In this document: piece by piece, positions 27,482 through 35,097 of the stretch
How the letters are laid out: the number at the start of each line of letters is the position of its first letter
How positions within the stretch are numbered: the first letter of the stretch is position 1
Origin: Nitrosomonas halophila
Lineage (GTDB): Bacteria > Pseudomonadota > Gammaproteobacteria > Burkholderiales > Nitrosomonadaceae
Direction: 5' to 3'
DNA: 35,097 bases
NCBI RefSeq assembly: GCF_900107165.1
Contig: NZ_FNOY01000026.1
Coordinates: 1-35,097 of the forward strand
Made by a program: the position numbers and the translations under genes
Notes under the pieces: generated by a model
Seen by the model: the letters and a program-made list of their open reading frames with translations, nothing else
Databases searched by the model: none
Told to the model about the DNA's origin: nothing

Positions 27482-30400
27482 TTATCCTAAGCTGAACACA
27501 TCCTTTAATTCTTCGTTGCTTAAATTTCCGATCCATTTTTCCCCGACACCCACAGTCAGGTCGGCCAGATCGCGCTTGGACTGGATCATGTCATTGATGC
27601 GTTCCTCGAATGTAGCGCGAGTAATCAGGCGGTGAACTTGCACGTTATGCTGCTGGCCTATACGATAGGCCCGGTCTGTTGCTTGGGCCTCTACCGCTGG
27701 ATTCCACCAAAGATCAAAATGGATCACGTTGGTGGCAGCCGTTAGGTTAAGACCAGTACCACCGGCTTTCAGCGAGAGCAGAAAAACACGCTCGGTTCGG
27801 TCATTCTGAAACTTTTCCACCATCGTATCACGCGTTTTCCGTGCAACCCCACCATGCAAAAATTGTGGCTCACGCCCGAACCTTGTTTTAATCCATTTAG
27901 ACAGCAGCTCACCTGCTTCCCTAAATTGTGTAAAGACCAGTACTTTTTCATGGGCGGCAAGAATGGGATCAAGTAGATCAAGAAATAATTCCGACTTACC
28001 TGACAAGCCAGCGTCATCATCTCCCGTTTTAAGATATTGCGTGGGGTGATTACAGATCTGCTTCAAAGCCATGATCATTTGCAGCACCAACCCCTGTCGT
28101 TTAAATGTGTCGGATTCGCCATTGATCACTCGCAAGGCTTCACGCACGACAGATTCATACAGTGCGGCTTGCTTTTTCACCAATCTGCAGTATTGATTTT
28201 GTTCGATTTTATCCGGCAAATCACTAATAATGCTTTTGTCTGATTTAAGCCGCCGCAGTAAAAAAGGACTGGTAACACGCTTGAAGCGCTGAATCACCTG
28301 GTTATCATGATGGCTTTGTATGGGCACGGCATACTCTTTGGTAAAGCTGGAGAGGTTCCCTAGAAATCCACGATTGGCAAAATCCATAATACTCCAGTAT
28401 TCAGATAATCTGTTTTCAACGGGCGTACCCGTCAAGGCGACGAACGCAGGCGCAGGAATAGACTTAACGGCCCTGGTTTGCGCGGCAATAGGGTTTTTGA
28501 TATTTTGTGCCTCATCCACGACGACAATGCACCAAGGCTGCTTCTTGAGTTTGGGTAAATCAGTGCGCACCATACCGAATGTCGTCAGCAGCACATCTGC
28601 GCACTTTTTGTCCAGCATGCGTTCTGCACCATGAAAAATGTCCACTGTTATTGTCGGTGCAAAACGCGTGATCTCTTTTGTCCAATTAGTCAGCAAACTG
28701 GTCGGCACAATCACCAGCGCTTTTGCTTCGTTTAGCTTTCCTTCCTCCTTGAGTTTCAGCAAAGTGGCGATTACCTGCAGCGTCTTGCCCAGACCCATGT
28801 CATCGGCGATGACGCTACCAAGTCCGGCACAAATATTGCGATACAACCAGGCATAGCCGCGTTCTTGATACGGCCTCAGGGTTGCATTAAGCGTGCTGGG
28901 CAATTGCACGTTGCTGATTTCCGTTAGCTCACGAATAATAGCGCGTGCTTTTCCATCCAGTGTAATTGGCGTCCCAAGGTATTCCCCCGCCAAGGCAATA
29001 CGCAACAATTCCGCGCGAGAAGTTCGTAGTGGTTTTTCAAGTTGTTGCCGCAGCTGCTCGATTTCGGTTGGCTCCAGATAAACATATTCACCTTTGAAGC
29101 GAACAATGCCATGAGCATTCTTGACCAATTCATCAAACTCGGAACGAGTCAGTTGATTATCGCCAATTGCCACTGTCCAGTTAAATCCAAAAACATCATC
29201 CGCGTTAAGATAGCCAGTACTTCCGGTGTGCTTGCCTGAAACCTTCATCGAGATGCGTGGCCGTAGTATGCGGTCCAGCGCCTTGGGCAGCAATGCGCGT
29301 ATCCCAAGTAACCGGATGATCGGCAATGTATCGAATAGAAAATCAGGAAGCGTTTCTGCACTAAGCGCTATCGGGGAAGCAGCGCCAGTGCTGATATAAT
29401 CATTAAAGGCCGGGAAAAATTCCGCAAGCAATGATACGATCTGCAACACACTATAACGATTTTCCTGCCATGCCTTATCCATCAGCAGACTGGCAAACGG
29501 AACCGGTTCCTGTAATGGCGCGTTGCGCGCGATGACGCCGAGCGACAAACTGAATCCACTGCCCTCGTCCTCAAGCTTCAGTACTGGCATATAAGCATGC
29601 TGACTCAGATGAAAGCGCGACAACCACAACTGCACGCCAGAGCCAACTTCTCCTTCGCCAGGTCCGTCAAACCGGGCATGACCATGACCGAAAAATAAAT
29701 CAAGCAGTTTGTTGGCATATGGTTTTTCATTATGGGCGTCACTCCAATAGCGAATAAACTCACCCAGAAACAAGCTGCACAACGCAACGGCCTGCACGGT
29801 ACCAGACAGATTGTCAACCTGCCTGCCGTTACGGTAGGCCAATACTCCTGTCGGCAGCAATAATGCCAGTCGATTAATCAAATCTCTGATCCTCTCATCC
29901 AGAATTGCCGGAAGCCAGCGTAAACCTACTTCCGATTTCCCTATTTCGAAGACTTGCGGCAAGACTGCACCTTGTGCCAGCAGATATAAGCTGGTCATAC
30001 GAGCATGGAACATAGCCGCTACTTCAGGCTGTAAATCAGGTAAATCACCCTCGGTCAGCTGTTGCAATCGAGACACCCAATCCGACCAGCTTGCCGGCTC
30101 CGCCAATCCGGTAAGGAGTGGTTGATACGCATGATCCAGTACAACATGCGGTTTATCTGCGGCGACAACAATTGATGGCAACGCATCACTCGTTACCACC
30201 GTCGTTTTAAGCGCGCGGCGAGCTTGCTTGATCACCCGCTTCAGTACTTTTTCATAAGTCGTACGAAAATCACCCTGCTGAAAAAAGGTAGGATTCGCAG
30301 GCAATACACTTATCAAGGTAGCAGTCAGGTCAGGCAGCGTGGAATAATCTGGCGGACTGTAATCCTCCGGATTAGCAACTTCCGAAACCGATATTGCCTT

Positions 30401-30985
30401 CTGCTGCCCATGATTCAGCAAGCTATCCACCGTCGGCAGTCTCGCCTTCGCTTCTCGTTCAATCGAAATATGACGAGCTTCTAGTTCCTGAGTAAGATCG
30501 ATACCCTTCAATGAAAAAATCATAAAGGGATTGCCATCTATTTCCCGGCTGATCAGGTAAATTACCGCAGCCAAGTGCTTACATGGCACAGCCCAGTCGG
30601 GACAGGAACAATCCATGCCGAGATCTTTCCAGCCGGTTGGGAAGATCTCGATCTTGAGTGCCTTAGCGCGCTCCAGGACGGCAGGATCAAGTTCACGATT
30701 GAGCATTTTCGAAATAATGACTGGATCACTTGCCAGTGCATCCAACAAAGTCTTGGTTTGCTGTTGAGGCATTGCAGGAACTTTAATGCTCACCGTGTAA
30801 GGCCTTGGTCGAGAGCCTCTTACCTTGGCAAGAATTTCCCCATCCTGAATCTCAATTTTGGTTACTGCGCCTTTGTTGGCATAACTACGCCCGCGCGGCA
30901 GACGATTATCATAGTCAATTTGCGCAAGTGAGTTAAGCCACTGCGTTCCCCACCAAGTTTGCCCATACCCCTTGTGTGTTGTCAT
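27482..30985 (-). CDS. SWIM zinc finger-SNF2 helicase fusion
   Basis: An 1167-residue protein. The N-terminal part has a SWIM zinc finger, CSC-x6-CKH (Cys126, Cys128, Cys135, His137). A long middle region without clear motifs (about 170-680) follows. The C-terminal ~480 residues form an SNF2 ATPase: motif I DDMGLGKTLQVIATLL, Ia IVPTSLLTNW, II VVDEAQNIKN (a DEAQ box), III LTGTPVENRLSEYWSIMDF, then the second RecA lobe VLVFTQFREAGELL, LSLKAGGTGLNLTAA and ATDRAYRIGQ. HepA/SNF2-class bacterial proteins translocate on duplex DNA and remodel protein-DNA complexes; the job of this subgroup is not established. It is a single gene, with no methylase or nuclease partners that would mark it as a defence system. 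Confidence 0.92.
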   Translation of the reverse strand: MTTHKGYGQTWWGTQWLNSLAQIDYDNRLPRGRSYANKGAVTKIEIQDGEILAKVRGSRPRPYTVSIKVPAMPQQQTKTLLDALASDPVIISKMLNRELDPAVLERAKALKIEIFPTGWKDLGMDCSCPDWAVPCKHLAAVIYLISREIDGNPFMIFSLKGIDLTQELEARHISIEREAKARLPTVDSLLNHGQQKAISVSEVANPEDYSPPDYSTLPDLTATLISVLPANPTFFQQGDFRTTYEKVLKRVIKQARRALKTTVVTSDALPSIVVAADKPHVVLDHAYQPLLTGLAEPASWSDWVSRLQQLTEGDLPDLQPEVAAMFHARMTSLYLLAQGAVLPQVFEIGKSEVGLRWLPAILDERIRDLINRLALLLPTGVLAYRNGRQVDNLSGTVQAVALCSLFLGEFIRYWSDAHNEKPYANKLLDLFFGHGHARFDGPGEGEVGSGVQLWLSRFHLSQHAYMPVLKLEDEGSGFSLSLGVIARNAPLQEPVPFASLLMDKAWQENRYSVLQIVSLLAEFFPAFNDYISTGAASPIALSAETLPDFLFDTLPIIRLLGIRALLPKALDRILRPRISMKVSGKHTGSTGYLNADDVFGFNWTVAIGDNQLTRSEFDELVKNAHGIVRFKGEYVYLEPTEIEQLRQQLEKPLRTSRAELLRIALAGEYLGTPITLDGKARAIIRELTEISNVQLPSTLNATLRPYQERGYAWLYRNICAGLGSVIADDMGLGKTLQVIATLLKLKEEGKLNEAKALVIVPTSLLTNWTKEITRFAPTITVDIFHGAERMLDKKCADVLLTTFGMVRTDLPKLKKQPWCIVVVDEAQNIKNPIAAQTRAVKSIPAPAFVALTGTPVENRLSEYWSIMDFANRGFLGNLSSFTKEYAVPIQSHHDNQVIQRFKRVTSPFLLRRLKSDKSIISDLPDKIEQNQYCRLVKKQAALYESVVREALRVINGESDTFKRQGLVLQMIMALKQICNHPTQYLKTGDDDAGLSGKSELFLDLLDPILAAHEKVLVFTQFREAGELLSKWIKTRFGREPQFLHGGVARKTRDTMVEKFQNDRTERVFLLSLKAGGTGLNLTAATNVIHFDLWWNPAVEAQATDRAYRIGQQHNVQVHRLITRATFEERINDMIQSKRDLADLTVGVGEKWIGNLSNEELKDVFSLG

Positions 30986-31024
30986 GAATTAATTCAGAAA
31001 ATAGTACGATAAATACAATAGCAG

Positions 31025-31202
31025 TTAATTTGCGGCCGCAAAATAGGGGTTATATTTTGTAAGCGTCCATCCCCGCCATCTAAAAATCAAAGTCATTTCT
31101 GTCCATGCTTCGTGCTGGCGATTTGCGAGGATCTCGAATTCATGCCTTGGAATCAGGAATCCGCTTGAGCAACTGCGAAAATACGGCATTATGATACGAT
31201 AA
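31025..31202 (-). pseudogene. IS4-family (DUF4372-type) transposase, N-terminal relic
   Basis: The minus strand reads SYHNAVFSQLLKRIP in one frame and IPRHEFEILANRQHEAW in the next, together the standard N-terminus of DUF4372 IS4-family transposases (NTVFSQLL..IPRHEFE.LA..H). The frameshift is at CGGATTCCTGATTCCAAGG, where ATTCC is repeated; removing 7 bases restores KRIPRHEF. The start codon is lost (TTA where ATG is expected) and the rest of the transposase is absent. An AAGGAG (31210-31216) and a leftward TATAAT further upstream look like the IS's own expression signals. Confidence 0.7.
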
Positions 31203-31276
31203 GGCCTGAGCTCCTTCTTGTTTTTCAATGATTTTTGATAATCTGATTATATCAAAGCAAGTCGGTACTCAGGCCT
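31202..31276. repeat. 9-bp inverted repeat at the IS relic
   Basis: AGGCCTGAG (31202-31210) and CTCAGGCCT (31268-31276) are exact inverses 57 bases apart, spanning the 5' leader of the IS4-type relic. They may be part of the former IS end; pairing in RNA is also possible. Confidence 0.35.
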
Positions 31277-31359
31277 CCTCCATTCCTCGTTTATGGGACA
31301 GCAGTAATCAATCACCGTGTTTCGCATAATGCTCGATTTCAGCGTCTATTTGCTCAGAC

Positions 31360-32235
31360 TCATTTCATATTGGAAGAGGCTTTCTCCGAGCCGGCCTCGT
31401 CGGGCAGAGAGGCACCGCACTTGCGGCAAAAACGTGCATCTACATCGTGCCGCGCGAGGTCGCATTGTAGACAGACTCTCTCATCGGCTTGCATCTTGAG
31501 TCTGCTCATCATCTCGGCCGAATAGATGCCAGTGGGTACGGCAATGATGCCGTACCCAATCAGGATAAGAAACGACGCGACGAACCGGCCGAAGGGAGTC
31601 ACCGGTGAGATATCGCCGTAACCTACGGTCGATACACTGATAAGCGCCCAGTACATCGATATGGGAATACTGGTGAAGCCATGCTCCGGCCCCTCGATGA
31701 CGAAGAGCAAGGCACCAAAAATCGTGATGATGGCAAGCATGGCCATCAGAAATACCAGGATCCTGCGCCAACTCTTGAATAGCGTGTCGAGCAGAACTCC
31801 CGATGCACGTTTGTACCGCCGCATCTGCAGCACTTCGAAGATACGCAGAATACGCAGCGTCCTCATCACAGCCAGATACTGCAACCCGGGGAACAGCAGC
31901 GACAGGTAGGTGGGAAGCAAGGCAAACAGATCGACTATGCCGTAAAAGCTTCTGGCATAGCGCAATGGCTCGCGCACGGCCCAGAGACGTACCAGGTACT
32001 CCACCGTGAAAAGCAGTGTGAAAAACCATTCCAGAGCGATGAACTGAGGCCCGAAACGCCGGTTGAGAACCGCGACCGAATCCGCAAGGATAACCCCTAC
32101 GCTGATTAGGATGATGACAACCAGCGCGACATCGAAGCCGCGACCGGCTTGTGTTTCATAACCAAAAATGATGTCGAAGCATCTTTTACGCCAGCCTTCG
32201 CTGTCGCAAGGGTCAGGTGCGTGAAAGCGGCTCAT
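31360..32235 (-). CDS. Voltage-gated potassium channel with C-terminal zinc ribbon
   Basis: A 291-residue six-helix channel subunit. S1 is about 36-54 and S2 about 66-85. S4 carries spaced arginines (RTLRILRIFEVLQMRRY, Arg125/128/131). S5 is about 158-180, the selectivity filter is TVGYGDIS (203-210), and S6 is about 216-240. The filter is the K+ type. After S6 the cytoplasmic tail holds CLQC (Cys255/258) and CRKC (Cys270/273), a zinc-ribbon pattern, instead of a cyclic-nucleotide or RCK domain. It probably forms a tetramer in the inner membrane. Upstream on the same strand, 109 bases away, is the SLC13-type permease; the two may be one unit. Base composition looks richer in G+C than the helicase gene. 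Confidence 0.9.
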   Translation of the reverse strand: MSRFHAPDPCDSEGWRKRCFDIIFGYETQAGRGFDVALVVIILISVGVILADSVAVLNRRFGPQFIALEWFFTLLFTVEYLVRLWAVREPLRYARSFYGIVDLFALLPTYLSLLFPGLQYLAVMRTLRILRIFEVLQMRRYKRASGVLLDTLFKSWRRILVFLMAMLAIITIFGALLFVIEGPEHGFTSIPISMYWALISVSTVGYGDISPVTPFGRFVASFLILIGYGIIAVPTGIYSAEMMSRLKMQADERVCLQCDLARHDVDARFCRKCGASLPDEAGSEKASSNMK

Positions 32236-32344
32236 GGCGCGAGGCCCTCTCTCCGGCCACGGAGGACGAAGTGCTGCACCATTGAAAAATCGGACCGCTT
32301 ACGATATTTGTTTGACGCCACGGGATTACTCACTTGGCACAGAG

Positions 32345-34219
32345 TCATAGCGGCCAAACAATCAGCAGCATCGGCACCGAAATGGCAACCACGATGATTT
32401 CCAACAGCAAACCCAACTTCCAGTAGTCACCAAAATGGAAGCCGCCCGGTCCGAGGATCATGGTGTTGTTCTGATGTCCGATCGGCGTCAGGAATGCACA
32501 TGAGGCACCGATCGCCACCGCCATCAGGAACGAATCTGGACTCACACCCAATGCCGAAGCGGTCCCAATAGCGATGGGGCACATCACGGCAGCTGTGGCA
32601 GCATTATTCATCAGATCCGAAAGGAACATCGTGACCACGAGAATCAATACCAGCCCGACAATGACGTGGCCTTGTGCCACGTTCTCGATCAAAAAACGAG
32701 CAATGAGGGCGGCTGCGCCCGTGGCTTCCATTGCGCCCGCGACCGGTATGAGCGCACCCAACAACACGATGACAGGCCAATCAATCGCCTCATAAACCTG
32801 TCGAGGCGGTACGGTACGCCACGCCATCGACACAAGCACGCCAATCGCAAAGGATACGGCTGCTGGCAACAGCCCGAATACGGCACCGCCAATGGCAAAA
32901 AGCATGATCAGGCTCGCTTCCCATATCTTGCGCTTGTTGGGGATACGGAACTCCCGTTGGGCAAGCGGCACGCATGCGTTGTCAGCCGCGAATTCAATAA
33001 TTGACTCCGGGGGGCCCTGCATCAATAGCAAATCGCCAGACTGAAGGGCGATAGATCGAAGGCGCCTCATTGACCGCTTCCCTTTGCGGGAAAACGCGAG
33101 CAAATTGATCCCGTAACGAGTTCTCAACAAAATATCGCTTGCCGAGCTGCCGGACAGTGGTGAGCCGGGCAACACGGCAAGCTCCATCAGTATGATATCG
33201 CCGGATTTTATCGGAGGATCAGTTTCCTCGGTACTTTCTGCGCCCTCGGGCTGCGATTTGGTCTGGTTTTTCTTTGTACCCTTCGTTTTTGGTGTATCGA
33301 CAGATTCCGTTTCCTCCGACGCCTCCAGCTTCACCGACTCTTCGAGTTTAAGCCCCAGAATGGACAGCACTTCAGTCAGAGACTCGGCTTCTGCCTCGAT
33401 CATCAGAATGTCACTCGCATATACCCGGCGCCCAGGGTTGGCTGCGATCAATTTAATCTCTTTCTGCACGATGCCGATGATCTGTGCGTCGACATCAGCG
33501 AGCTCGGCTTCGATTTCACGCAGGCTCAGGCCTTCGGCCTTGCTTCCTTCCTGTACCCTGACTTCGGTGATGTAGGCGCCGGATTCAAAACCTTCGATGC
33601 CCGATTGTTGGCGCACCGGGACGAGGCGCCAGCCGACCAGAGCAACGATCAACACCCCTGCCAGCGCGATAACCAGACCGATGGGTGTGAAATCGAACAT
33701 TGCAAAACTGCCCAGGCCAGCTTCAGCGCGAAAGCCGGACACGATGAGGTTGGGCGGCGTGCCGATCAGCGTAATCATGCCACCGAGGATGGTGCCGAAG
33801 GCCAGCGGCATGAGCACTTGTCCCGGAGCGAGTTCGAGCCGCTGTGACACGTAGACTGCCACCGGCATCAACAGGGCCATGGCCCCGACGTTGTTCATGA
33901 AACCGGACAAAAAGGCCCCCAAGCCCATCAGCGCGGCAAGACTAACAAGGTGCCCCGCGTTGGCAGGCAGCATGGTTCGCGTCAATGCGTCGATAGCGCC
34001 CGAGTTTTGCAAGCCACGGCTCAGCACCAGCACGCAGGCCACGGTAATCACCGCCGGATGGCCGAAACCAGTGAAAGCCTTGTCGGGTGCGACAAGTCCG
34101 GCCAGTACGCAAGCAAGTAGCGCGCCGGTTGCCACCATGTCGTGACGCCAGCGCCCCCACAGAAACATGATAGTCATGGCTGCCAGAATAGCTAGAATCA
34201 TCCATTGATCGTTTGTCAT
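32345..34219 (-). CDS. SLC13/DASS-type permease with two RCK_C domains
   Basis: A 624-residue membrane transporter of the ion-transporter superfamily (Na+/sulfate or dicarboxylate type, by family). Two inverted membrane halves carry FMNNVGAMALLMPVAV with LIGTPPNLIVSGF (about 152-164), and FLSDLMNNAATAAVMCPIAI with TPIGHQNNTMILGPGG. Between them are two TrkA-C/RCK_C domains (about 216-292 and 339-415) joined by a hydrophilic Glu/Lys/Thr linker (295-338). RCK_C domains usually bind small ligands and gate transport. The second-half motif has HQNN where many members have HQTN. Substrate unknown; sulfate is a candidate. Confidence 0.88.
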   Translation of the reverse strand: MTNDQWMILAILAAMTIMFLWGRWRHDMVATGALLACVLAGLVAPDKAFTGFGHPAVITVACVLVLSRGLQNSGAIDALTRTMLPANAGHLVSLAALMGLGAFLSGFMNNVGAMALLMPVAVYVSQRLELAPGQVLMPLAFGTILGGMITLIGTPPNLIVSGFRAEAGLGSFAMFDFTPIGLVIALAGVLIVALVGWRLVPVRQQSGIEGFESGAYITEVRVQEGSKAEGLSLREIEAELADVDAQIIGIVQKEIKLIAANPGRRVYASDILMIEAEAESLTEVLSILGLKLEESVKLEASEETESVDTPKTKGTKKNQTKSQPEGAESTEETDPPIKSGDIILMELAVLPGSPLSGSSASDILLRTRYGINLLAFSRKGKRSMRRLRSIALQSGDLLLMQGPPESIIEFAADNACVPLAQREFRIPNKRKIWEASLIMLFAIGGAVFGLLPAAVSFAIGVLVSMAWRTVPPRQVYEAIDWPVIVLLGALIPVAGAMEATGAAALIARFLIENVAQGHVIVGLVLILVVTMFLSDLMNNAATAAVMCPIAIGTASALGVSPDSFLMAVAIGASCAFLTPIGHQNNTMILGPGGFHFGDYWKLGLLLEIIVVAISVPMLLIVWPL

Positions 34220-34341
34220 AATCGCTCAGAATCTAAATCGAGGTTGTGCCTGAGTCCGGGAACAATTTGGTAGCAAGTATTCGTGGCAGCAAAGGTCGGC
34301 ACCGATGTCAGTCAAAACCTCGCACTCGCGCACCGCGAGAT

Positions 34342-34375
34342 CGCGCACTTCGGGGTCACGCGCACTTCGGGGTCA
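34342..34375 (+). repeat. 17-bp tandem duplication
   Basis: CGCGCACTTCGGGGTCA occurs twice back to back (34342-34358 and 34359-34375), followed by GGTCC, so the second copy reads GGGGTCAGGTCC. GGGGTCAGGTC-like sequences are, from memory, common beside RAYT transposase genes, and a RAYT relic lies 85 bases away. Confidence 0.8.
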
Positions 34376-34460
34376 GGTCCATAAGAAAGATCAAAGAATT
34401 CTGAAGTCCATGAAATCGGACTCGGCTGAATCTGGTCTTGTAACGATAATCTTCCGATTT

Positions 34461-34538
34461 TCACTCTCCTCCCCTTGGCGTGGGTGAAGCTCGTCACTTC
34501 AGCTCCCGCTCTATTCTGGCCATGAATTCATCGCTGCC
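34461..34538 (-). pseudogene. RAYT transposase C-terminal relic
   Basis: The minus strand reads GSDEFMARIERELK, a stop, then RASPTPRGGE and another stop. This matches the C-terminus of REP-associated tyrosine transposases (..F..R.E...GR.L.P.PRGRP.K). The relic begins exactly at the edge of the MITE-like repeat, as if that element had cut the gene; no matching N-terminal part is seen on its other side. Confidence 0.55.
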
Positions 34539-34704
34539 CAGGAGGCTGTCCGAGAATAGTGATCGTAGCGAGGACGAACCTTGCTGAGCAGAATTCTCGA
34601 TCATTTGAGGCGAATAGTTGTTCTATTCAACGAAAAGAATCGAAAAATCCAGCCTGGCAGGTTCGTCCGCAGAAGATCGGTTTATTCTCGGACAACCTCC
34701 TAGC
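34537..34704. repeat. MITE-like repeat, copy B (~168 bp)
   Basis: It begins CCCAGGAGGCTGTCCGAGAAT and ends ATT CTCGGACAACCTCCTAGC: inverted repeats of about 18 bp with one mismatch inside the first 15. It shares ends and internal blocks with copy A at 19455-19612 in the same orientation, and differs by indels in the left half. It contains no gene. No target-site duplication is obvious. Confidence 0.7.
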
Positions 34705-34981
34705 ACTCAAGCCTTGAGGGTTACGAGTATAAATCACCAGGCGTTTCCATAAACCGTGTCCCGAAGATTTGCCGATAGGCACTTGTCGTCGTTGATCCAT
34801 TCATCCGTTATGCTCAACCGGCTGTATTCCCGTTGCGACGTTACCTCCACACCGGGTTAACTCAATGTGCTTTCCCGGTGACTTGGCCATGGGTAATTCG
34901 CTGGATACATTATCATGCCGGCACGTAGCAGATTCAATTCAACATAAGGCATACAAGTAAACAGATATTTTTCACTTTCGA
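34705..34981. other. Gap after the second MITE copy
   Basis: No frame on either strand is open for more than about 50 codons with a recognisable family. A short palindrome CTCAAGCCTTGAG lies at 34706-34718. It may be degraded mobile DNA, but I cannot name it. Confidence 0.4.
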
Positions 34982-35097
34982 TCAGTGATCGACGCTCAAA
35001 TTTTTCGGCTCGTCAGCAGAATCTGTGGGCGACATCCGGTTCAGGTAGCGCGCCAAGTGCATGATATAATGCGATTTCTGCGCCATGAAAGGTTCGA
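34982..35097 (-). CDS. Possible C-terminal end of a gene entering from the right edge
   Basis: The minus strand is open from the window edge to a TGA at 34982-34984 and reads 37 residues, including MAQKSHYIMHLARYLNRM and an acidic polar tail ending in SVDH. No ribosome site precedes the internal ATG (35085), so if real the start is outside the window. The family is not recognised and a frame this short could be open by chance. On the plus strand a TATAAT occurs at 35065-35070. Confidence 0.3.
   Translation of the reverse strand, partial: EPFMAQKSHYIMHLARYLNRMSPTDSADEPKNLSVDH

Noticed and set aside
34312..34497. Minus-strand 61-aa frame MTSFTHAKGRR...
   Set aside because: It is out of frame with the RAYT tail and crosses the 17-bp tandem duplication.
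1..35097. CRISPR array, toxin-antitoxin pair, phage-defence cassette or prophage
   Set aside because: No regularly spaced repeats, no paired small ORFs with suitable motifs and no phage structural genes; the SNF2 gene stands alone without nuclease or methylase partners.

Overview
The window most resembles the chromosome of an ammonia-oxidising-type betaproteobacterium (Nitrosomonadaceae-like). That placement is inferred from gene order and protein character, not from a database match. The supporting blocks are rimP-nusA-infB-rbfA-truB running into a complete ccmABCDEFGHI operon, a regulatory-type EIIA-Man/HPr/EI phosphotransferase cluster with no sugar permease, and a metX-metW pair.

Left part (1-5.2 kb): the tail of an IS200/IS605 transposase with its end hairpin; a 56-residue lipoprotein gene too short for routine ORF calling, preceded by a perfect FNR-type box in class II geometry; a CAT-anticodon tRNA that looks more like tRNA-Ile2 than elongator tRNA-Met; a VIT/CCC1 metal transporter; an orphan dihydrolipoamide-dehydrogenase-like flavoprotein; malate dehydrogenase; and a Bcp peroxiredoxin that shares a bidirectional terminator with mdh.

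Central minus-strand block (4.8-19.2 kb): 14 kb of uninterrupted leftward genes. Read 5'->3' these are rimP, nusA, infB, rbfA, truB (transcription, translation and ribosome or tRNA maturation), then ccmA-B-C-D-E-F-G-H-I (system I cytochrome c maturation), then bcp. A strong promoter and a terminator-like hairpin sit directly upstream of rimP.

Right part (20-35 kb): the PTS trio and metXW on the plus strand, then an accessory-looking stretch with a SulP anion transporter fused to an extra C-terminal domain, a SWIM-SNF2 helicase, a voltage-gated K+ channel with a C-terminal zinc ribbon, and an SLC13-type permease with RCK_C domains. The gaps between these genes hold decayed mobile DNA: two REP-associated tyrosine transposase (RAYT) remnants, a palindromic REP-like element, an IS4-family (DUF4372) transposase remnant with a 7-bp duplication frameshift, a 17-bp tandem duplication, and the second of two copies of a ~160-bp MITE-like repeat (the other copy lies upstream of the PTS genes).

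No complete defence system, CRISPR array or prophage was seen. The most novel-looking items are the SulP fusion, the zinc-ribbon K+ channel, the FNR-controlled small lipoprotein and the rimP leader hairpin.
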